From assembly GCA_022567295.1 (NCBI GenBank), contig JADFHE010000012.1:1-48043 (forward strand): a stretch of 48,043 nucleotides of DNA, in the 5' to 3' direction. Shown here piece after piece: positions 9,296 to 19,131 of the stretch. Positions within the stretch are counted from its first letter, which is position 1; the number at the start of each line of letters is the position of its first letter. The notes beneath the pieces were generated by a model that had not been told where the DNA came from, ran no database searches, and worked only from the letters and a program-made list of their open reading frames with translations. Both the position numbers and the translations under genes were made by a program. The DNA is from Pseudomonadota bacterium. Lineage in GTDB: Bacteria > Pseudomonadota > Gammaproteobacteria > Steroidobacterales > Woeseiaceae.

Positions 9296-10084
9296 TCATG
9301 TGACTAGCCCCAGCTGCAGCAGACCCAACGCAAACAACGGCGCTGCGGCGGCAACGCTGTCAATACGGTCCAGCACTCCGCCGTGACCGGGGAACAGCGT
9401 GCCGCTGTCTTTAACACCGGCCGTGCGCTTGAACATACTCACGGTCAGGTCGCCAACTATCGACAGTGCGCCGACGGCCAGGCAAAACGGCAACAGCACT
9501 GCCAGGGACAAGTCCTGATAGCCGGCCCACGCCAGAGTCAGCACGACCACCATCATGAGCCCGCCGATGACACCCTCCCAGGTCTTTTCGGGACTGATAC
9601 TCGGGGCGAGTTTGACGCGGCCAAACTGCTTTCCCGCAAAATAGGCGCCCACGTCGGCCGCCCAGACAATCAGCAATGCGAACAGCAGCATTTGCGGATC
9701 AATGCGGTACAGAAATAGCAACGCGACGAACAGCGGCACCAATACCAACGCGCCACAAATCCAACGTACCGCGACAGGTATCGGTGTAGGAAACAGAAAC
9801 GTCCAGATGAACGCGACAATCCACCACATGCAGGCAAACATGAGGATCCGGTCGAACATCCCAGGAGCAACCCAGACGACAGCTGCCATTAACGCCGCAA
9901 TCAGCGTAACGTACCCAACACGGGTGGCATCGGATGAGAAACTCAGAAAGGCTGACCATTCCCAGGCGCCCGCAAGAATCAAGACAGCGAATACCAGCTT
10001 GGCTACTGTTGCTGGCAAAATGAACAGTACAGCCCCGATAATTACGAGCGATATCACTGCTGTAATTATGCGAGTTCTTAGCAT
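9296..10084 (-). CDS. cdsA: Phosphatidate cytidylyltransferase
   Basis: Makes CDP-diacylglycerol from phosphatidate and CTP, the branch point of phospholipid synthesis, in the inner membrane. The 262-residue protein is strongly hydrophobic with about seven or eight membrane segments. The CdsA signature is split across SPEKTWEGVIGG and the later FPGHGGVLDRIDS. The start overlaps the end of uppS by 7 bp. Usually dxr follows; here a short gap and then rseP follow. Confidence 0.95.
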   Translation of the reverse strand: MLRTRIITAVISLVIIGAVLFILPATVAKLVFAVLILAGAWEWSAFLSFSSDATRVGYVTLIAALMAAVVWVAPGMFDRILMFACMWWIVAFIWTFLFPTPIPVAVRWICGALVLVPLFVALLFLYRIDPQMLLFALLIVWAADVGAYFAGKQFGRVKLAPSISPEKTWEGVIGGLMMVVVLTLAWAGYQDLSLAVLLPFCLAVGALSIVGDLTVSMFKRTAGVKDSGTLFPGHGGVLDRIDSVAAAAPLFALGLLQLGLVT

Positions 10085-10836
10085 TCCACTGCCTCGACCT
10101 GATCGCCGGTGTGTCCAAAGCGGCGTTGCTTCGCGGCGAAAAAAGACAGCGCCTCATCAAATACTTTTTCATCAAACTCTGGCCACAAAACGTCAGTAAA
10201 CCAGAGTTCTGCGTAGGCAAGATTCCACAACAGGAAATTACTAATGCGCTGTTCTCCACCCGTACGAATCAACAAATCCGGATCCGGAATCGTTGACAGC
10301 TGCAAACCTGATGCGAATTCAGCATCGCCGATTTCATCGACCTGTAACGAACCATCCAGGACTCTGCGCGCAACCGCCTTGCTGGCCTCCACAATGTCCC
10401 AGCGCCCGCCATAGGCAATAGCGACGGTAAGTCGCAATCCAGTGTTGTTAGCTGTCGTTTCTTCGGATTGCCGAATCTTCTCTCTCAGCCCCGAACTAAG
10501 CTCGTCCAACAAGCCAATGAAATTCAGCCTTACATTGTTACGATGCAGCTCGTCGACTTCTCGTCGCAACGCCTCGACGAACAAATCCATCAGGGAGCTG
10601 ACTTCTTCCTCCGGTCTGGACCAATTTTCGCTGCTGAACGCGAATAATGTCAGGTATTCGACGCCTCTTTGTGTCGCCGTTTCGACAGACGCTCGTACCG
10701 ATTTCACACCGGCCCTGTGTCCCGCGAGACGTGGTTTTCTCTTGCTATTCGCCCATCGACCGTTGCCGTCCATAATGATCGCAACGTGCCGTGGCACGTT
10801 ACCGGTCATTGCGAGTTTAGTGGACAGTTCGGACAC
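10078..10836 (-). CDS. uppS: Undecaprenyl diphosphate synthase
   Basis: cis-Prenyltransferase that extends farnesyl diphosphate with isopentenyl units to the C55 carrier for peptidoglycan and O-antigen synthesis. The 252-residue protein has the IIMDGNGRWA motif (catalytic Asp) near residues 20-30, the FAFSSENW block, and the C-terminal RTGGEQRISNFLLWN substrate-binding region. It is 31 bp downstream of frr and overlaps cdsA. Its substrate depends on an isoprenoid precursor pathway, yet the MEP gene dxr that normally lies in this operon is absent. Confidence 0.96.
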   Translation of the reverse strand: MSELSTKLAMTGNVPRHVAIIMDGNGRWANSKRKPRLAGHRAGVKSVRASVETATQRGVEYLTLFAFSSENWSRPEEEVSSLMDLFVEALRREVDELHRNNVRLNFIGLLDELSSGLREKIRQSEETTANNTGLRLTVAIAYGGRWDIVEASKAVARRVLDGSLQVDEIGDAEFASGLQLSTIPDPDLLIRTGGEQRISNFLLWNLAYAELWFTDVLWPEFDEKVFDEALSFFAAKQRRFGHTGDQVEAVEC

Positions 10837-10867
10837 GATAGGAACCGCTATATAAGGAGTCGACTCC

Positions 10868-11425
10868 CTATACCTCCATCAAGTCGGATTCTTTGTCCGC
10901 CAGAACTTTGTCGATCTTGCCGACATGTTTATCTGTAATGCCCTGGATTTCCCCCTCCGCGCGACGTTCGTCGTCCTCACCGATCATCTTTTCCTTGAGC
11001 AACTCTTTGGCATCATGGAGCGCGTCGCGGCGAATATTGCGAATCGCAATACGCCCGCCTTCGGCTTCGTTGCGTACTATACGAATCATGTCCTTGCGGC
11101 GCTCTTCGGTCAGCGCGGGCAACGGTACACGGATAACGGTGCCTGCCGATACGGGATTCAAACCCAGATCAGACGTCATGATCGCCTTTTCGATGGGCTG
11201 TACCATGTCCTTTTCCCAGGGAGTAACAATGAGGGTTCGAGAATCCTCGATGCCAATATTCGCAACCTGGTTAAGGGGCATCTGGCTGCCGTAGTACTCC
11301 ACAGTGATGTGGTCCAACAAAGTTGTATTTGCGCGACCCGTACGAATCTTGGTCAACTCCTGCTGTAACGCGGCCACGCTCTTGGCCATCCTGTTATCGG
11401 CATCTTTCTTGATTTCATCCAGCAC
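10868..11425 (-). CDS. frr: Ribosome recycling factor
   Basis: Splits the post-termination ribosome together with EF-G. 185 residues, the standard length, with the [13 protein letters not shown] motif and the [16 protein letters not shown] hinge region. The predicted protein is mostly helical (three-helix bundle with a small inserted domain). It is 33 bp after pyrH and 31 bp before uppS, the conserved order. Nothing unusual. Confidence 0.97.
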   Translation of the reverse strand: MLDEIKKDADNRMAKSVAALQQELTKIRTGRANTTLLDHITVEYYGSQMPLNQVANIGIEDSRTLIVTPWEKDMVQPIEKAIMTSDLGLNPVSAGTVIRVPLPALTEERRKDMIRIVRNEAEGGRIAIRNIRRDALHDAKELLKEKMIGEDDERRAEGEIQGITDKHVGKIDKVLADKESDLMEV

Positions 11426-11458
11426 GATTTACTGCCCTCTATTGCATTCTGTTGCCTG

Positions 11459-12181
11459 TCAGGCGGTGACAATTGTTCCGATATCGTCACCTGTCATTGC
11501 CTGTACCAAAGCGTTCGCTCGCGTCAGATTGAAAATGCGCAACGGCAGGTTGTTGTCACGGCACATGACAATCGCCGTCGCATCCATAATCGAAAGTTTC
11601 TCCGACAATACCTGATCATAAGATACCGTCTCATAACGCTTCGCATCGGGATTGTTCAGTGGATCTGTGTCATAAACACCGTCTACTTTAGTCGCTTTCA
11701 ACAATACGTCTGCACCGATTTCGATTGCACGAAGACTGGCCGCAGTGTCCGTCGTGAAGAACGGGTTGCCGGTTCCAGCTGCGAGTATCACTACGCGCCC
11801 CTTCTCAAGATGCCGAACCGCCCGTCGACGAATATAATCTTCACAGACTTCATTAATTCGCAGTGCCGACATTACGCGAGCGTAGACATCGAGTGATTCC
11901 AGCGCATCCTGGATCGCCAACGCATTCATGACGGTCGCGAGCATACCCATGTAGTCGCCCGTTACTCTGTCCATGCCGGCGCGCGCAAGACCGGCGCCAC
12001 GAAATATATTTCCGCCGCCGATGACGATGGCGATTTCGACACCGGTTTTTTGGGCTGTAGCGATCTCTGCAGCTATGCGCTGAATGACTTTCGGCTCAAT
12101 ACCGTAATCCAGTTCCCCCATCAGCGCTTCACCGCTGAGTTTCAGCAATACACGACGGTACTGAACCGCACTATCACTCAT
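11459..12181 (-). CDS. pyrH: Uridylate kinase
   Basis: Phosphorylates UMP to UDP, an essential hexameric kinase of the amino acid kinase fold. 240 residues, the normal length. [10 protein letters not shown] near the N-terminus, [11 protein letters not shown] and the [17 protein letters not shown] block are PyrH signatures. The ATG has a clear AAGGA ribosome site about 7 bases upstream. The 88-bp gap after tsf contains a TAGAAT hexamer on the minus strand that could act as a -10 element, but no matching -35 is seen, so a separate promoter is only possible. Confidence 0.97.
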   Translation of the reverse strand: MSDSAVQYRRVLLKLSGEALMGELDYGIEPKVIQRIAAEIATAQKTGVEIAIVIGGGNIFRGAGLARAGMDRVTGDYMGMLATVMNALAIQDALESLDVYARVMSALRINEVCEDYIRRRAVRHLEKGRVVILAAGTGNPFFTTDTAASLRAIEIGADVLLKATKVDGVYDTDPLNNPDAKRYETVSYDQVLSEKLSIMDATAIVMCRDNNLPLRIFNLTRANALVQAMTGDDIGTIVTA

Positions 12182-12269
12182 AAATCATCCTTTAGATCGC
12201 CGTTGATTCTAGCCTATTCCTACGTGTAGGTCCCTACTAAAATCAAAGGCTTATATGTACTACTTAAGA

Positions 12270-13154
12270 CTAATCGTCTTTCTTCGCGTCTGCGATCTGC
12301 TGCATGACCTCGTCGGCGAAATTCTCACCCTTTTTCTCAATGCCCTCGCCCACTTCATAGCGCACGAACGAAGTGACTCTGGCACCGGCTGCATCGAGGA
12401 GCTTGCCGACGGTCAGATCAGAGTCTTTGATAAACGGCTGACCGACCAGCGTAATCTCCCTCAGGAACTTGGCAACACGACCCGTGACCATCTTTTCGAT
12501 AATCTCAGGCGGTTTGCCTGACGCTTGTGCCTGCTCCGAAAAGATTCGGCGTTCCCGTTCCAGGCTTTCAGCAGGAACACCGCTTTCATCGATACATACG
12601 GGGTTTATTGCGGCGACGTGCATGGCGATATCGTGTGCCAGCTCGACATCACCGCCCTCGAGCGTGACTACCGCGCCGATACGACCACCATGTGTATAGG
12701 AACCAGTTGGACCCGCGTTATCAACAATCGAAATACGGCGAACTGAAATATTCTCACCCACTTTCGTGATGAGCTCTGTACGCGCCTCCTCAACGGAACG
12801 GCCATCCACGATCAACTGCGTTGCCAGCGCCGCGACATCCGTTGTGTCGGAGGCAAGCGCCGCCGCCGCGACAGCTTCGGTGAATGCAATGAAGTTCTCA
12901 TCTTTAGCGACAAAGTCCGTTTCGGAGTTGATTTCAGCAATAACCGCCTTGCTGCCGTTGTGTTTTACAACGATGCGACCATCGGCAGCGACTCGACCGG
13001 ACTTCTTGTCGGCTTGCGCCTGTCCTGACTTACGTAGTTCTTCAACCGCCGCGTCGAGATCACCGGCAGTTTCTACCAGCGCTTTCTTACATTCCATCAT
13101 GCCAGCGCCAGTACGCTCGCGAAGTTCCTTCACCATAGATGCAGTTACAGACAT
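12270..13154 (-). CDS. tsf: Elongation factor Ts
   Basis: Nucleotide exchange factor for EF-Tu. 294 residues, normal for gammaproteobacteria. The N-terminal UBA-like domain contains VKELRERTGAGMMECKKAL, the standard signature, and the second signature INSETDFVAKDENF follows at about residue 78. It starts only 3 bp after the rpsB stop. In E. coli the rpsB-tsf gap is much longer and holds an attenuator, so expression here is probably coupled more tightly to rpsB. Confidence 0.97.
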   Translation of the reverse strand: MSVTASMVKELRERTGAGMMECKKALVETAGDLDAAVEELRKSGQAQADKKSGRVAADGRIVVKHNGSKAVIAEINSETDFVAKDENFIAFTEAVAAAALASDTTDVAALATQLIVDGRSVEEARTELITKVGENISVRRISIVDNAGPTGSYTHGGRIGAVVTLEGGDVELAHDIAMHVAAINPVCIDESGVPAESLERERRIFSEQAQASGKPPEIIEKMVTGRVAKFLREITLVGQPFIKDSDLTVGKLLDAAGARVTSFVRYEVGEGIEKKGENFADEVMQQIADAKKDD

Positions 13155-13157
13155 CGA

Positions 13158-14309
13158 TTAGTCCTCAGCTTTTTCGCTGGATGAGGGCGTCTTGTCGGCA
13201 TCGTCCCCGGATGGGGATTTATCCCCGGAAGTTGACTTTGTCTTAGCAGGAGCCTTTTTCTTATTCCCGGAACGGGCCTTCGCGACTTTTTTTGTCGCTT
13301 TCTTAGCTGCTTTGGGCTCAGCCTTTTTTTCGACCACGGGCGCAGCTGATTTTTCAGCGGGGGCTTTGTCCTCGGATGGGGCTTTGTCCTCGGATGGGGC
13401 TTTGTCCTCGGACGGGGCTTTGTCCTCGGATGGGGCTTTGTCCTCGGATGGGGCTTTGTCCTCGGATAGGGACTTTTTGACCGGTGCTTTTCTGATAGTG
13501 ACCTTTTTCGTGACCTTTTTCCTGGCTGGTTTCTTCGCCGTTGCCTTTTTCTTTGCGCGAGCCTTTCTCGGCTTGCCGTCTTCATCGAGTTCAACGAACT
13601 CGTCGTCGCCAAGAGCAACCTCTGGCAATGATGTCTTGCCTTCGATGACTGCATCAGCAATCAGGCCTGCGTACAACTCGATCGCACGCATCGCATCGTC
13701 GTTGCCAGGAATAACGTAGTCAACGCCTTCAGGCGAGCAGTTCGTATCAACGACTGCCACAACAGGAATGCCAAGCTTTATGGACTCGCGAATCGCGATG
13801 TCTTCGTGGTCAACGTCGACGACAAATACGACGTCAGGAACTGCGCGCATTTCCTTGATACCGCCGAGGCTGCGCTCGAGTTTTTGTCGCTCGCGGGTCA
13901 GGCCGAGAACTTCTTTCTTGGTCAGCCCGTCAAAGGTGCCGTCTTCGGACATTTCCTCGAGCGTCGTCAGACGTTTTACTGACTTTCGAATCGTTTTATA
14001 GTTGGTGAGCATGCCACCGAGCCAACGTTGGCTCACGTAGGGCATTTCACAGCGTTTCGCGTGCGTCTGAACCGCCTCGCGTGCGGCACGCTTGGTGCCG
14101 ACAAACAGGACCTTACCGCCATCAGCGACCGTAGATTTTATGAACGCGCAGGCTTCGCGCGCAAGCGGCAAGCTCTTTTCAAGGTTGATAATGTGGATTT
14201 TGTTACGTTCGCCAAAGATGTAAGGTGCCATCTTTGGATTCCAGTAACGGGTCTGATGACCAAAATGCACGCCAGCCTCTAGCATCTGGCGCATGGTTAC
14301 GTCTGCCAT
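13158..14309 (-). CDS. rpsB: Ribosomal protein S2 with a long repetitive basic/acidic tail
   Basis: Small-subunit ribosomal protein. Residues 1-230 are an ordinary S2 ([19 protein letters not shown] start, [24 protein letters not shown]). Most S2 proteins end near here, but this one is 383 residues. The tail is an acidic linker (230-245), a Lys/Ala/Arg stretch (about 247-280), six SEDKAP hexapeptides (282-317) and another Lys/Ala-rich stretch reminiscent of histone H1-like proteins, ending acidic. The frame stays open with no stop or shift and tsf follows 3 bp later, so the tail is part of the gene. Its function is unknown; disordered RNA binding is one inference. Confidence 0.95.
   Translation of the reverse strand: MADVTMRQMLEAGVHFGHQTRYWNPKMAPYIFGERNKIHIINLEKSLPLAREACAFIKSTVADGGKVLFVGTKRAAREAVQTHAKRCEMPYVSQRWLGGMLTNYKTIRKSVKRLTTLEEMSEDGTFDGLTKKEVLGLTRERQKLERSLGGIKEMRAVPDVVFVVDVDHEDIAIRESIKLGIPVVAVVDTNCSPEGVDYVIPGNDDAMRAIELYAGLIADAVIEGKTSLPEVALGDDEFVELDEDGKPRKARAKKKATAKKPARKKVTKKVTIRKAPVKKSLSEDKAPSEDKAPSEDKAPSEDKAPSEDKAPSEDKAPAEKSAAPVVEKKAEPKAAKKATKKVAKARSGNKKKAPAKTKSTSGDKSPSGDDADKTPSSSEKAED
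13359..13466 (-). repeat. 18-bp x 6 in-frame tandem repeat in rpsB
   Basis: Six head-to-tail 18-bp units encode SEDKAP six times at residues 282-317 of S2. Units are nearly identical at the DNA level, with only single-base differences (a C/T change in the fourth coding-strand unit, another at the first). This points to recent slippage expansion, so copy number probably varies between strains without breaking the frame. Confidence 0.92.
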
Positions 14310-14436
14310 ATCGAAATCTCCGGGTTAGGCCTCCGCATACCCCATCGCACAACCCCTTTTTAGTGGGGCACCCAGTGCGACGTGACGGTATACGTGTGAA
14401 GTTTTGCCCCTGGTTGCAACTAGTTGCTACTGGCGC
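14310..14436 (-). promoter_or_regulatory. rpsB 5' leader, possible autoregulatory RNA
   Basis: Between the predicted rpsB start site and its ATG lies a leader of about 125 bases. It contains a perfect palindrome GCAACTAGTTGC and a CCCC...GGGG hairpin just before the GGAG ribosome site. In gammaproteobacteria the rpsB leader binds S2 for feedback control (known for E. coli). That this leader does the same is inference from position and structure only; I did not match the consensus fold. Confidence 0.35.
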
Positions 14437-14442
14437 GCGCGC

Positions 14443-14471
14443 TTTATACCATAGCCGGTCGCGCCCAACAA
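14443..14471 (-). promoter_or_regulatory. Sigma-70 promoter of rpsB
   Basis: On the minus strand TTGTTG (14466-14471) and TATAAA (14443-14448) are separated by exactly 17 bp. The -10 is preceded by TGG (extended -10) and followed by a GC-only run, a discriminator typical of growth-rate and ppGpp-controlled ribosomal promoters. The transcript would start near 14436. Confidence 0.75.
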
Positions 14472-14500
14472 CGCGGAATGCAGACAAAAATCTTCACAGA

Positions 14501-14564
14501 GGTCAGAGCCCTTTTTCCCTGACCGGACATTGGGTCCGACATTTTGGGGAAAAGGGCTCTGACC
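14501..14564. repeat. Large REP-type palindrome upstream of map
   Basis: GGTCAGAGCCCTTTTTCCC (14501-14519) pairs with 14546-14564 with one mismatch in 19 bp. A second, inner inverted repeat CGGAC/GTCCG sits in the loop. It differs from the GTAGGAG-type repeats elsewhere in the window. The GGTCAGAGCCCTTTT arm resembles mobile REP-like palindromes I recall from other gammaproteobacterial genomes, but this was not searched. It ends 14 bp before the map start codon, so map would be transcribed through it or start inside it. Confidence 0.75.
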
Positions 14565-14578
14565 CTTCAGGACCACGA

Positions 14579-15346
14579 ATGGCTGTAACGATAAAAACGT
14601 CCGAACAGCAGGAAAAAATGCGCGTCGCAGGACGGCTGGCAGCCGACGTCCTGGATATGATTGGAGATTATGTCAAACCGGGAATCACGACGGGTGAACT
14701 CGACCGTATTTGCCACGAATACATAACCACGGTTCAGGACGCGATCCCCGCCCCACTGAACTATCGCGGCTTTCCGAAATCGATCTGCACATCGGTGAAC
14801 CACGTCGTGTGCCACGGAATACCTGGGGACAAGAAACTCAAAGCCGGCGACGCCATCAATATCGATATCACGGTGATCAAAGACGGCTTCCATGGCGATA
14901 CGAGTCGCATGTATTTCGCCGGAAAACCCAGTATCCAGGCAAAACGACTCTCGGAAATCACCTTTGAAAGCATGTGGTTAGGCATTCAGGAGCTGGCTCC
15001 AGGCAAGCATCTCGGCGATATCGGTGCGGCCGTGCAGAGAAACGTTGAGAAAAACCGATTTTCGGTGGTGCGCGAGTATTGCGGCCATGGAATTGGTGAG
15101 GTGTTTCACGAAGAGCCGCAGGTCCTGCATTACGGTAAACGTGGCACGGGGCTTGAGTTACGTGAAGGCATGACATTGACCGTCGAACCGATGGTGAATG
15201 CCGGCAAAGCGAACGTCAGGCTGATGCCCGACGGCTGGACCGTTATCACCAAAGACCACAGCCTCTCTGCGCAATGGGAACATACCTGCCTGATCACCAA
15301 TGATGGCTTCGAGGTGCTCACCCTCAGCGCTGACGACCGGCAATAA
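14579..15346 (+). CDS. map: Methionine aminopeptidase, type I
   Basis: Removes the N-terminal Met from nascent proteins. Start is set at the ATG giving AVTIKTSEQQEKMRVAG; the frame extends further left but only through antisense rpsB and the palindrome. The 255-residue protein has the pita-bread fold residues: NYRGFPKSICTSVNHVVCHGIP, the metal-binding Asp in NIDITVIKDGFHGDTS, HGIGEVFHEEPQVLHY and the C-terminal TVEPMVN Glu. Upstream CAGGA is a weak ribosome site. In many bacteria map is divergent from rpsB, as here. glnD follows 4 bp after the stop. Confidence 0.96.
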   Translation: MAVTIKTSEQQEKMRVAGRLAADVLDMIGDYVKPGITTGELDRICHEYITTVQDAIPAPLNYRGFPKSICTSVNHVVCHGIPGDKKLKAGDAINIDITVIKDGFHGDTSRMYFAGKPSIQAKRLSEITFESMWLGIQELAPGKHLGDIGAAVQRNVEKNRFSVVREYCGHGIGEVFHEEPQVLHYGKRGTGLELREGMTLTVEPMVNAGKANVRLMPDGWTVITKDHSLSAQWEHTCLITNDGFEVLTLSADDRQ

Positions 15347-15350
15347 ACCA

Positions 15351-17936
15351 ATGACTTACGCTCCGATCCGCGATGCGCTGGCAGCCGCTGGAGACGACCT
15401 CAAGCATCGCTTCGAGGCCGGTGAATCGGTTGTCGAGCTGGTGCATGCACGCTCGGCCATAATCGACGACCTGCTCATCAAACTGTGGAACGATCACGTC
15501 GATGACTCGGGTGCCGCCCTGGTAGCGGTTGGCGGTTATGGACGTGGCGAGTTACACCCCTCGTCCGATGTCGACGTCATGTTACTGGTACCGGAATCGA
15601 TAACTGAAAGCGGCGAGGAATCGTTATCAGCCTTCGTTACTGCACTGTGGGACGTTGGTCTGGAAGTCGGACATAGCGTACGCACGGTCGGGCAGTGCTT
15701 TGATGAGGCCAGCGTTGATCTCACTATCGCGACAACACTGATGGAGTCGCGATTGCTCGTCGGACCCGACGCAATATTTGGCGAGATGCAGGAAGTCATC
15801 ATGCCCGATCGGATGTGGCCTTCCTCGACGTTTTTCGAGGAAAAACGCAAGGAACAGATCAGCCGGCACCATCGCTACCACGATACGGCTTACAACCTTG
15901 AGCCGAATGTCAAAGGCAGTCCGGGCGGCCTGCGCGACATACAGATGATCGGCTGGGTAGCCAAACGCCACTTTGGCGCGTCGACTCTCGCCGAGCTCGT
16001 CGATCACCAGTTTCTCACGCCGGGCCAACTGCAACGTCTCAAGGACGGTGAAACTTTCCTCTGGCGCATCCGCTTCGCCCTGCATGTCCTCACGGGACGG
16101 CGGGAAGACCGCTTGTTATTCGACCATCAGACACGACTGGCAAAAATGCTCGGTTACGAGGATGCGGCCTATACATTAGCGGTCGAACAACTCATGCAGC
16201 GCTACTACCGCACCGTGATGGAGTTGAGTCGACTCAATGAAATGCTACTGCAGCAATTTGAAGAAGCCATTCTTATGGATCCGAACGCGCCAGCCGAGCC
16301 TCTCAACGAGCGCTTTGAGGTAAAGAACGGATTCCTTAAATCGGTCGATGAACAGGTATTCGAGCGCGATCCGTCCGCCATGCTTGAGTTGTTCTTGCTG
16401 CTGCAACAACACCCTGAGTTGCGCGGTGTCAGCGCCTACACCATAGGTTCGGTCAAGCGCCACCTGTACCTGATCGACGACGAGTTTCGACAAAATCCGC
16501 GAAACCATCGCCTTTTCCTGAATATTCTGCGCGCCCCTGAAGGTGTTACGCACGAATTACGGCGCATGAATCTGTACGGCGTTCTCGGTCTCTATATCCC
16601 GTCATTCGGGCGCATCGTCGGACGCATGCAATACGATCTATTCCATGCGTACACGGTCGATGAGCACACGCTCTTCGTTGTCAGCAATCTACGCCGCTTT
16701 GCATTGCAACGATTCGATGACGAGTTTCCGCATTGCAGTCAGATTATGCAGTCGTTCGAAACACCGGAAATTGCGTATCTGAGCGGACTTTTTCACGACA
16801 TCGCCAAGGGACGTGGTGGCGACCACTCGGAACTGGGGGCGGTCGACGCCGAGTCTTTTTGTCTTGAGCACGGTCTGAGCAAGTGCGAGGCGGCAACGGT
16901 CGCCTGGCTCGTAAGACATCACTTGATATTATCGACCACGGCGCAGAAAAAGGACCTCGGCGACCCCGATGTCATCAGCGAATTCGCCGAGATTGTCCGT
17001 GACCCGGCGCATCTCGATTACCTGTACGTGCTGACCGTTGCCGATGTGCGCGCAACAGACCCGAAACTGTGGAACTCCTGGAAAGCACAATTATTCCGCG
17101 ATCTTTATGAATTGACCAAGCGTGCCCTTCGACGTGGCCTCGAAAATCCGATTGAGGGTGAGCAACTTATCCATGAGAAACAAGATAAAGCGCGTCGTTA
17201 TCTGGACACTGCCGGCGTGTCCGGGAACGAGGTCGCGACGGTTTGGCAACTGTTCAACGACCGCTACTTCCTTCGTTATCGCAGTTCCGAGATCGCCTGG
17301 CATACCGAATGGCTGGCTGAATCGAACATCGAAGGCGACATTGGGCTGGTGGACGTCCGCCGCCGCCGCACTGGCGACGGCGTAGAGGCTGTTCTCCTTA
17401 CGCCGCAGACGAAACGAACATTTGCGCAGGTCACAGCTGTTCTTGATGAACTCGGAATGACAATTATGGACGCGCGTATCGTACCGCTGGACACCGGCTA
17501 TAGCATCGACGCTTACGTTTTCATGGAATCGGACGATCGCGTCGAAATTGACGAGCAAAGAATCGACAAGATCCGCCGCGCTCTGACGCGTATCCTGACG
17601 ATAGGCGACCAAGAGGTCGCAAAGGTAACGCGAGCCGTGACACGCCAGGCGCGTATGTTTTCGACGTCAACTCGGGTAGATTTCGTTGCAGGCAAGCCGG
17701 ACGGACAAACGGTTCTCGAGCTCGTCACGGCGGACCGGCCCGGATTGCTTAGCAAAGTGGGTCAGGTATTTATTGAGCAGGAGATTAATATTACGTCTGC
17801 CAAGATCATGACGCTTGGGGAGCGCGCGGAGGACGTGTTTCATATCAGCGACTTGTCGGGACGCCCGATCAGCGAGCTGGCACAGGAAAATCTGGCGCAA
17901 TCGTTGCGGGATAAGCTGGACCAGAGCAGCAACTAG
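15351..17936 (+). CDS. glnD: [Protein-PII] uridylyltransferase / uridylyl-removing enzyme
   Basis: Nitrogen sensor: uridylylates PII when glutamine is low and reverses it when glutamine is high. The ATG used ([13 protein letters not shown]) is 4 bp after map; an upstream in-frame ATG would overlap map by about 50 bp. In the 861-residue protein the nucleotidyltransferase motif GGYGRGE is at 61-67 with Asp73 and Asp75 (SSDVDVMLL). The HD phosphohydrolase motif ([15 protein letters not shown]) is near residue 482, and two ACT domains fill the last 180 residues (second begins [19 protein letters not shown]). All active-site residues are present, so both activities are expected. Confidence 0.97.
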   Translation: MTYAPIRDALAAAGDDLKHRFEAGESVVELVHARSAIIDDLLIKLWNDHVDDSGAALVAVGGYGRGELHPSSDVDVMLLVPESITESGEESLSAFVTALWDVGLEVGHSVRTVGQCFDEASVDLTIATTLMESRLLVGPDAIFGEMQEVIMPDRMWPSSTFFEEKRKEQISRHHRYHDTAYNLEPNVKGSPGGLRDIQMIGWVAKRHFGASTLAELVDHQFLTPGQLQRLKDGETFLWRIRFALHVLTGRREDRLLFDHQTRLAKMLGYEDAAYTLAVEQLMQRYYRTVMELSRLNEMLLQQFEEAILMDPNAPAEPLNERFEVKNGFLKSVDEQVFERDPSAMLELFLLLQQHPELRGVSAYTIGSVKRHLYLIDDEFRQNPRNHRLFLNILRAPEGVTHELRRMNLYGVLGLYIPSFGRIVGRMQYDLFHAYTVDEHTLFVVSNLRRFALQRFDDEFPHCSQIMQSFETPEIAYLSGLFHDIAKGRGGDHSELGAVDAESFCLEHGLSKCEAATVAWLVRHHLILSTTAQKKDLGDPDVISEFAEIVRDPAHLDYLYVLTVADVRATDPKLWNSWKAQLFRDLYELTKRALRRGLENPIEGEQLIHEKQDKARRYLDTAGVSGNEVATVWQLFNDRYFLRYRSSEIAWHTEWLAESNIEGDIGLVDVRRRRTGDGVEAVLLTPQTKRTFAQVTAVLDELGMTIMDARIVPLDTGYSIDAYVFMESDDRVEIDEQRIDKIRRALTRILTIGDQEVAKVTRAVTRQARMFSTSTRVDFVAGKPDGQTVLELVTADRPGLLSKVGQVFIEQEINITSAKIMTLGERAEDVFHISDLSGRPISELAQENLAQSLRDKLDQSSN

Positions 17937-17953
17937 GGACGGATCGGTACACC

Positions 17954-18772
17954 ATGCAAGATTTAGAAGCAATCATTGAGAATGCGTTCGATAACAGGTC
18001 GCAGGGTTTTGATGACAAGGAAAAAGTTGCGGCCGCGGTGCAGGAAGCGATCGCGTTACTCGACTCAGGCAAGGCGCGCGTGGCAGAGAAACGGGGAGCT
18101 GACTGGCAGGTTAATCAGTGGCTTAAAAAGGCGGTCTTGCTGAGTTTTGGGCTGCGGGATAATGAGGTCATCGAGAACGGCCACAGCCGTTTCTACGACA
18201 AGGTCCCATTGAAGTACGCCGATTACACGGAGGAACAGTTCGCGGCGGATGGTGTACGCGTGGTTCCCGACGCCATCGTTCGACGCGGTGCGTATGTAGC
18301 GCCCGACGTTGTGCTAATGCCAAGCTATACGAATATCGGTGCCTACATCGACAGCGGCACGATGGTGGACACCTGGGCGACTGTCGGCAGTTGCGCACAG
18401 ATCGGCAAGAATGTGCACCTTTCGGGCGGTGTCGGCATCGGTGGTGTTCTGGAACCCATTCAGGCCGGGCCGACGATTATCGAGGACGATTGCTTTATCG
18501 GCGCGCGCTCGGAGATTGTCGAAGGGGTGATCGTCGAACAAGGCTCGGTCATTTCGATGGGCGTCTACCTCGGTCTGAGCACAAGAATCTACAATCGGGA
18601 GACTGAACAAATCAGTTATGGTCGAATCCCGCAGGGATCAGTCGTCGTTTCAGGAAATTTACCGTCAGCAGATGGAAAGTACTCATTGTATTGTGCAGTC
18701 ATTGTGAAGCAGGTTGATGCGAAGACACGGTCGAAAACCGAGCTTAACGATTTGCTCAGGAATCTGGACTAA
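17954..18772 (+). CDS. dapD: Tetrahydrodipicolinate N-succinyltransferase
   Basis: Succinyl branch of lysine and meso-diaminopimelate synthesis. The 272-residue protein has an N-terminal helical domain and a left-handed beta-helix (hexapeptide repeats from about residue 105: [20 protein letters not shown]). [20 protein letters not shown] is a DapD signature. It starts 17 bp after glnD and is followed by a reductase and dapE, so two succinyl-branch genes are in one operon. Confidence 0.97.
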   Translation: MQDLEAIIENAFDNRSQGFDDKEKVAAAVQEAIALLDSGKARVAEKRGADWQVNQWLKKAVLLSFGLRDNEVIENGHSRFYDKVPLKYADYTEEQFAADGVRVVPDAIVRRGAYVAPDVVLMPSYTNIGAYIDSGTMVDTWATVGSCAQIGKNVHLSGGVGIGGVLEPIQAGPTIIEDDCFIGARSEIVEGVIVEQGSVISMGVYLGLSTRIYNRETEQISYGRIPQGSVVVSGNLPSADGKYSLYCAVIVKQVDAKTRSKTELNDLLRNLD

Positions 18773-18778
18773 ACCATC

Positions 18779-19129
18779 ATGTTGACGTTATATGGAATCA
18801 AGAGCTGCGATACGTGCAGGAAGGCACGTAAGTACTTCGCAGAAAATGACATCGAATACAGGTTTCACGATGTCCGCGACGACGGTCTGGACATTCAGAT
18901 GCTCGAAAGGTGGTCAGATCGCATCGATTGGACCAAATTGCTAAACAAGCAAAGTTTGACCTGGCGCAAGATTCCCGAGGTCGACCGTAGCGGCATCACC
19001 AAGGATCGTGCATTCGCGCTGATGATCGACAATCCGACACTGGTAAAGCGCCCGGTACTCGAATCCAACACCTTTATTGCGGTTGGCTTTTCGGAAAAAC
19101 GGTTTTCCGCCTTCTGGGATAATACCTGA
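18779..19129 (+). CDS. ArsC/Spx-family thioredoxin-fold reductase (YffB-like)
   Basis: Small 116-residue protein of the ArsC superfamily. CDTC is at residues 10-13 (GIKSCDTCRKARKYF), followed by a helical insert and the C-terminal strand region around VKRPVL (conserved Arg and cis-Pro). It is too short and in the wrong context for an arsenate resistance gene. The same type of gene (yffB) lies next to dapE in E. coli and many gammaproteobacteria. Its substrate is unknown; a glutathione-dependent thiol reductase is a family-level guess. It lies 6 bp after dapD and 2 bp before dapE. Confidence 0.9.
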   Translation: MLTLYGIKSCDTCRKARKYFAENDIEYRFHDVRDDGLDIQMLERWSDRIDWTKLLNKQSLTWRKIPEVDRSGITKDRAFALMIDNPTLVKRPVLESNTFIAVGFSEKRFSAFWDNT

Positions 19130-19131
19130 CC

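Noticed and set aside
12218-12232. CCTACGTGTAGG in the tsf-pyrH gap as a terminator hairpin
   Set aside because: The loop would be only two bases with a 5-bp stem and no T-run; too weak to support.
13359-13466. CRISPR-like repeats
   Set aside because: Units are contiguous without spacers and in frame within a ribosomal protein gene; the 24-bp array at 26461 likewise has no spacers.
13145-13660. Minus-strand frame with Pro/Arg/Lys repeats overlapping the rpsB tail
   Set aside because: It is the +1/+2 frame shadow of the 18-bp repeats; the rpsB frame is continuous with conserved S2 and explains the region.
14225-14578. N-terminal extension of methionine aminopeptidase by 118 codons
   Set aside because: The extension runs antisense through rpsB, its promoter and the palindrome; conserved Map sequence begins right after the ATG at 14579.
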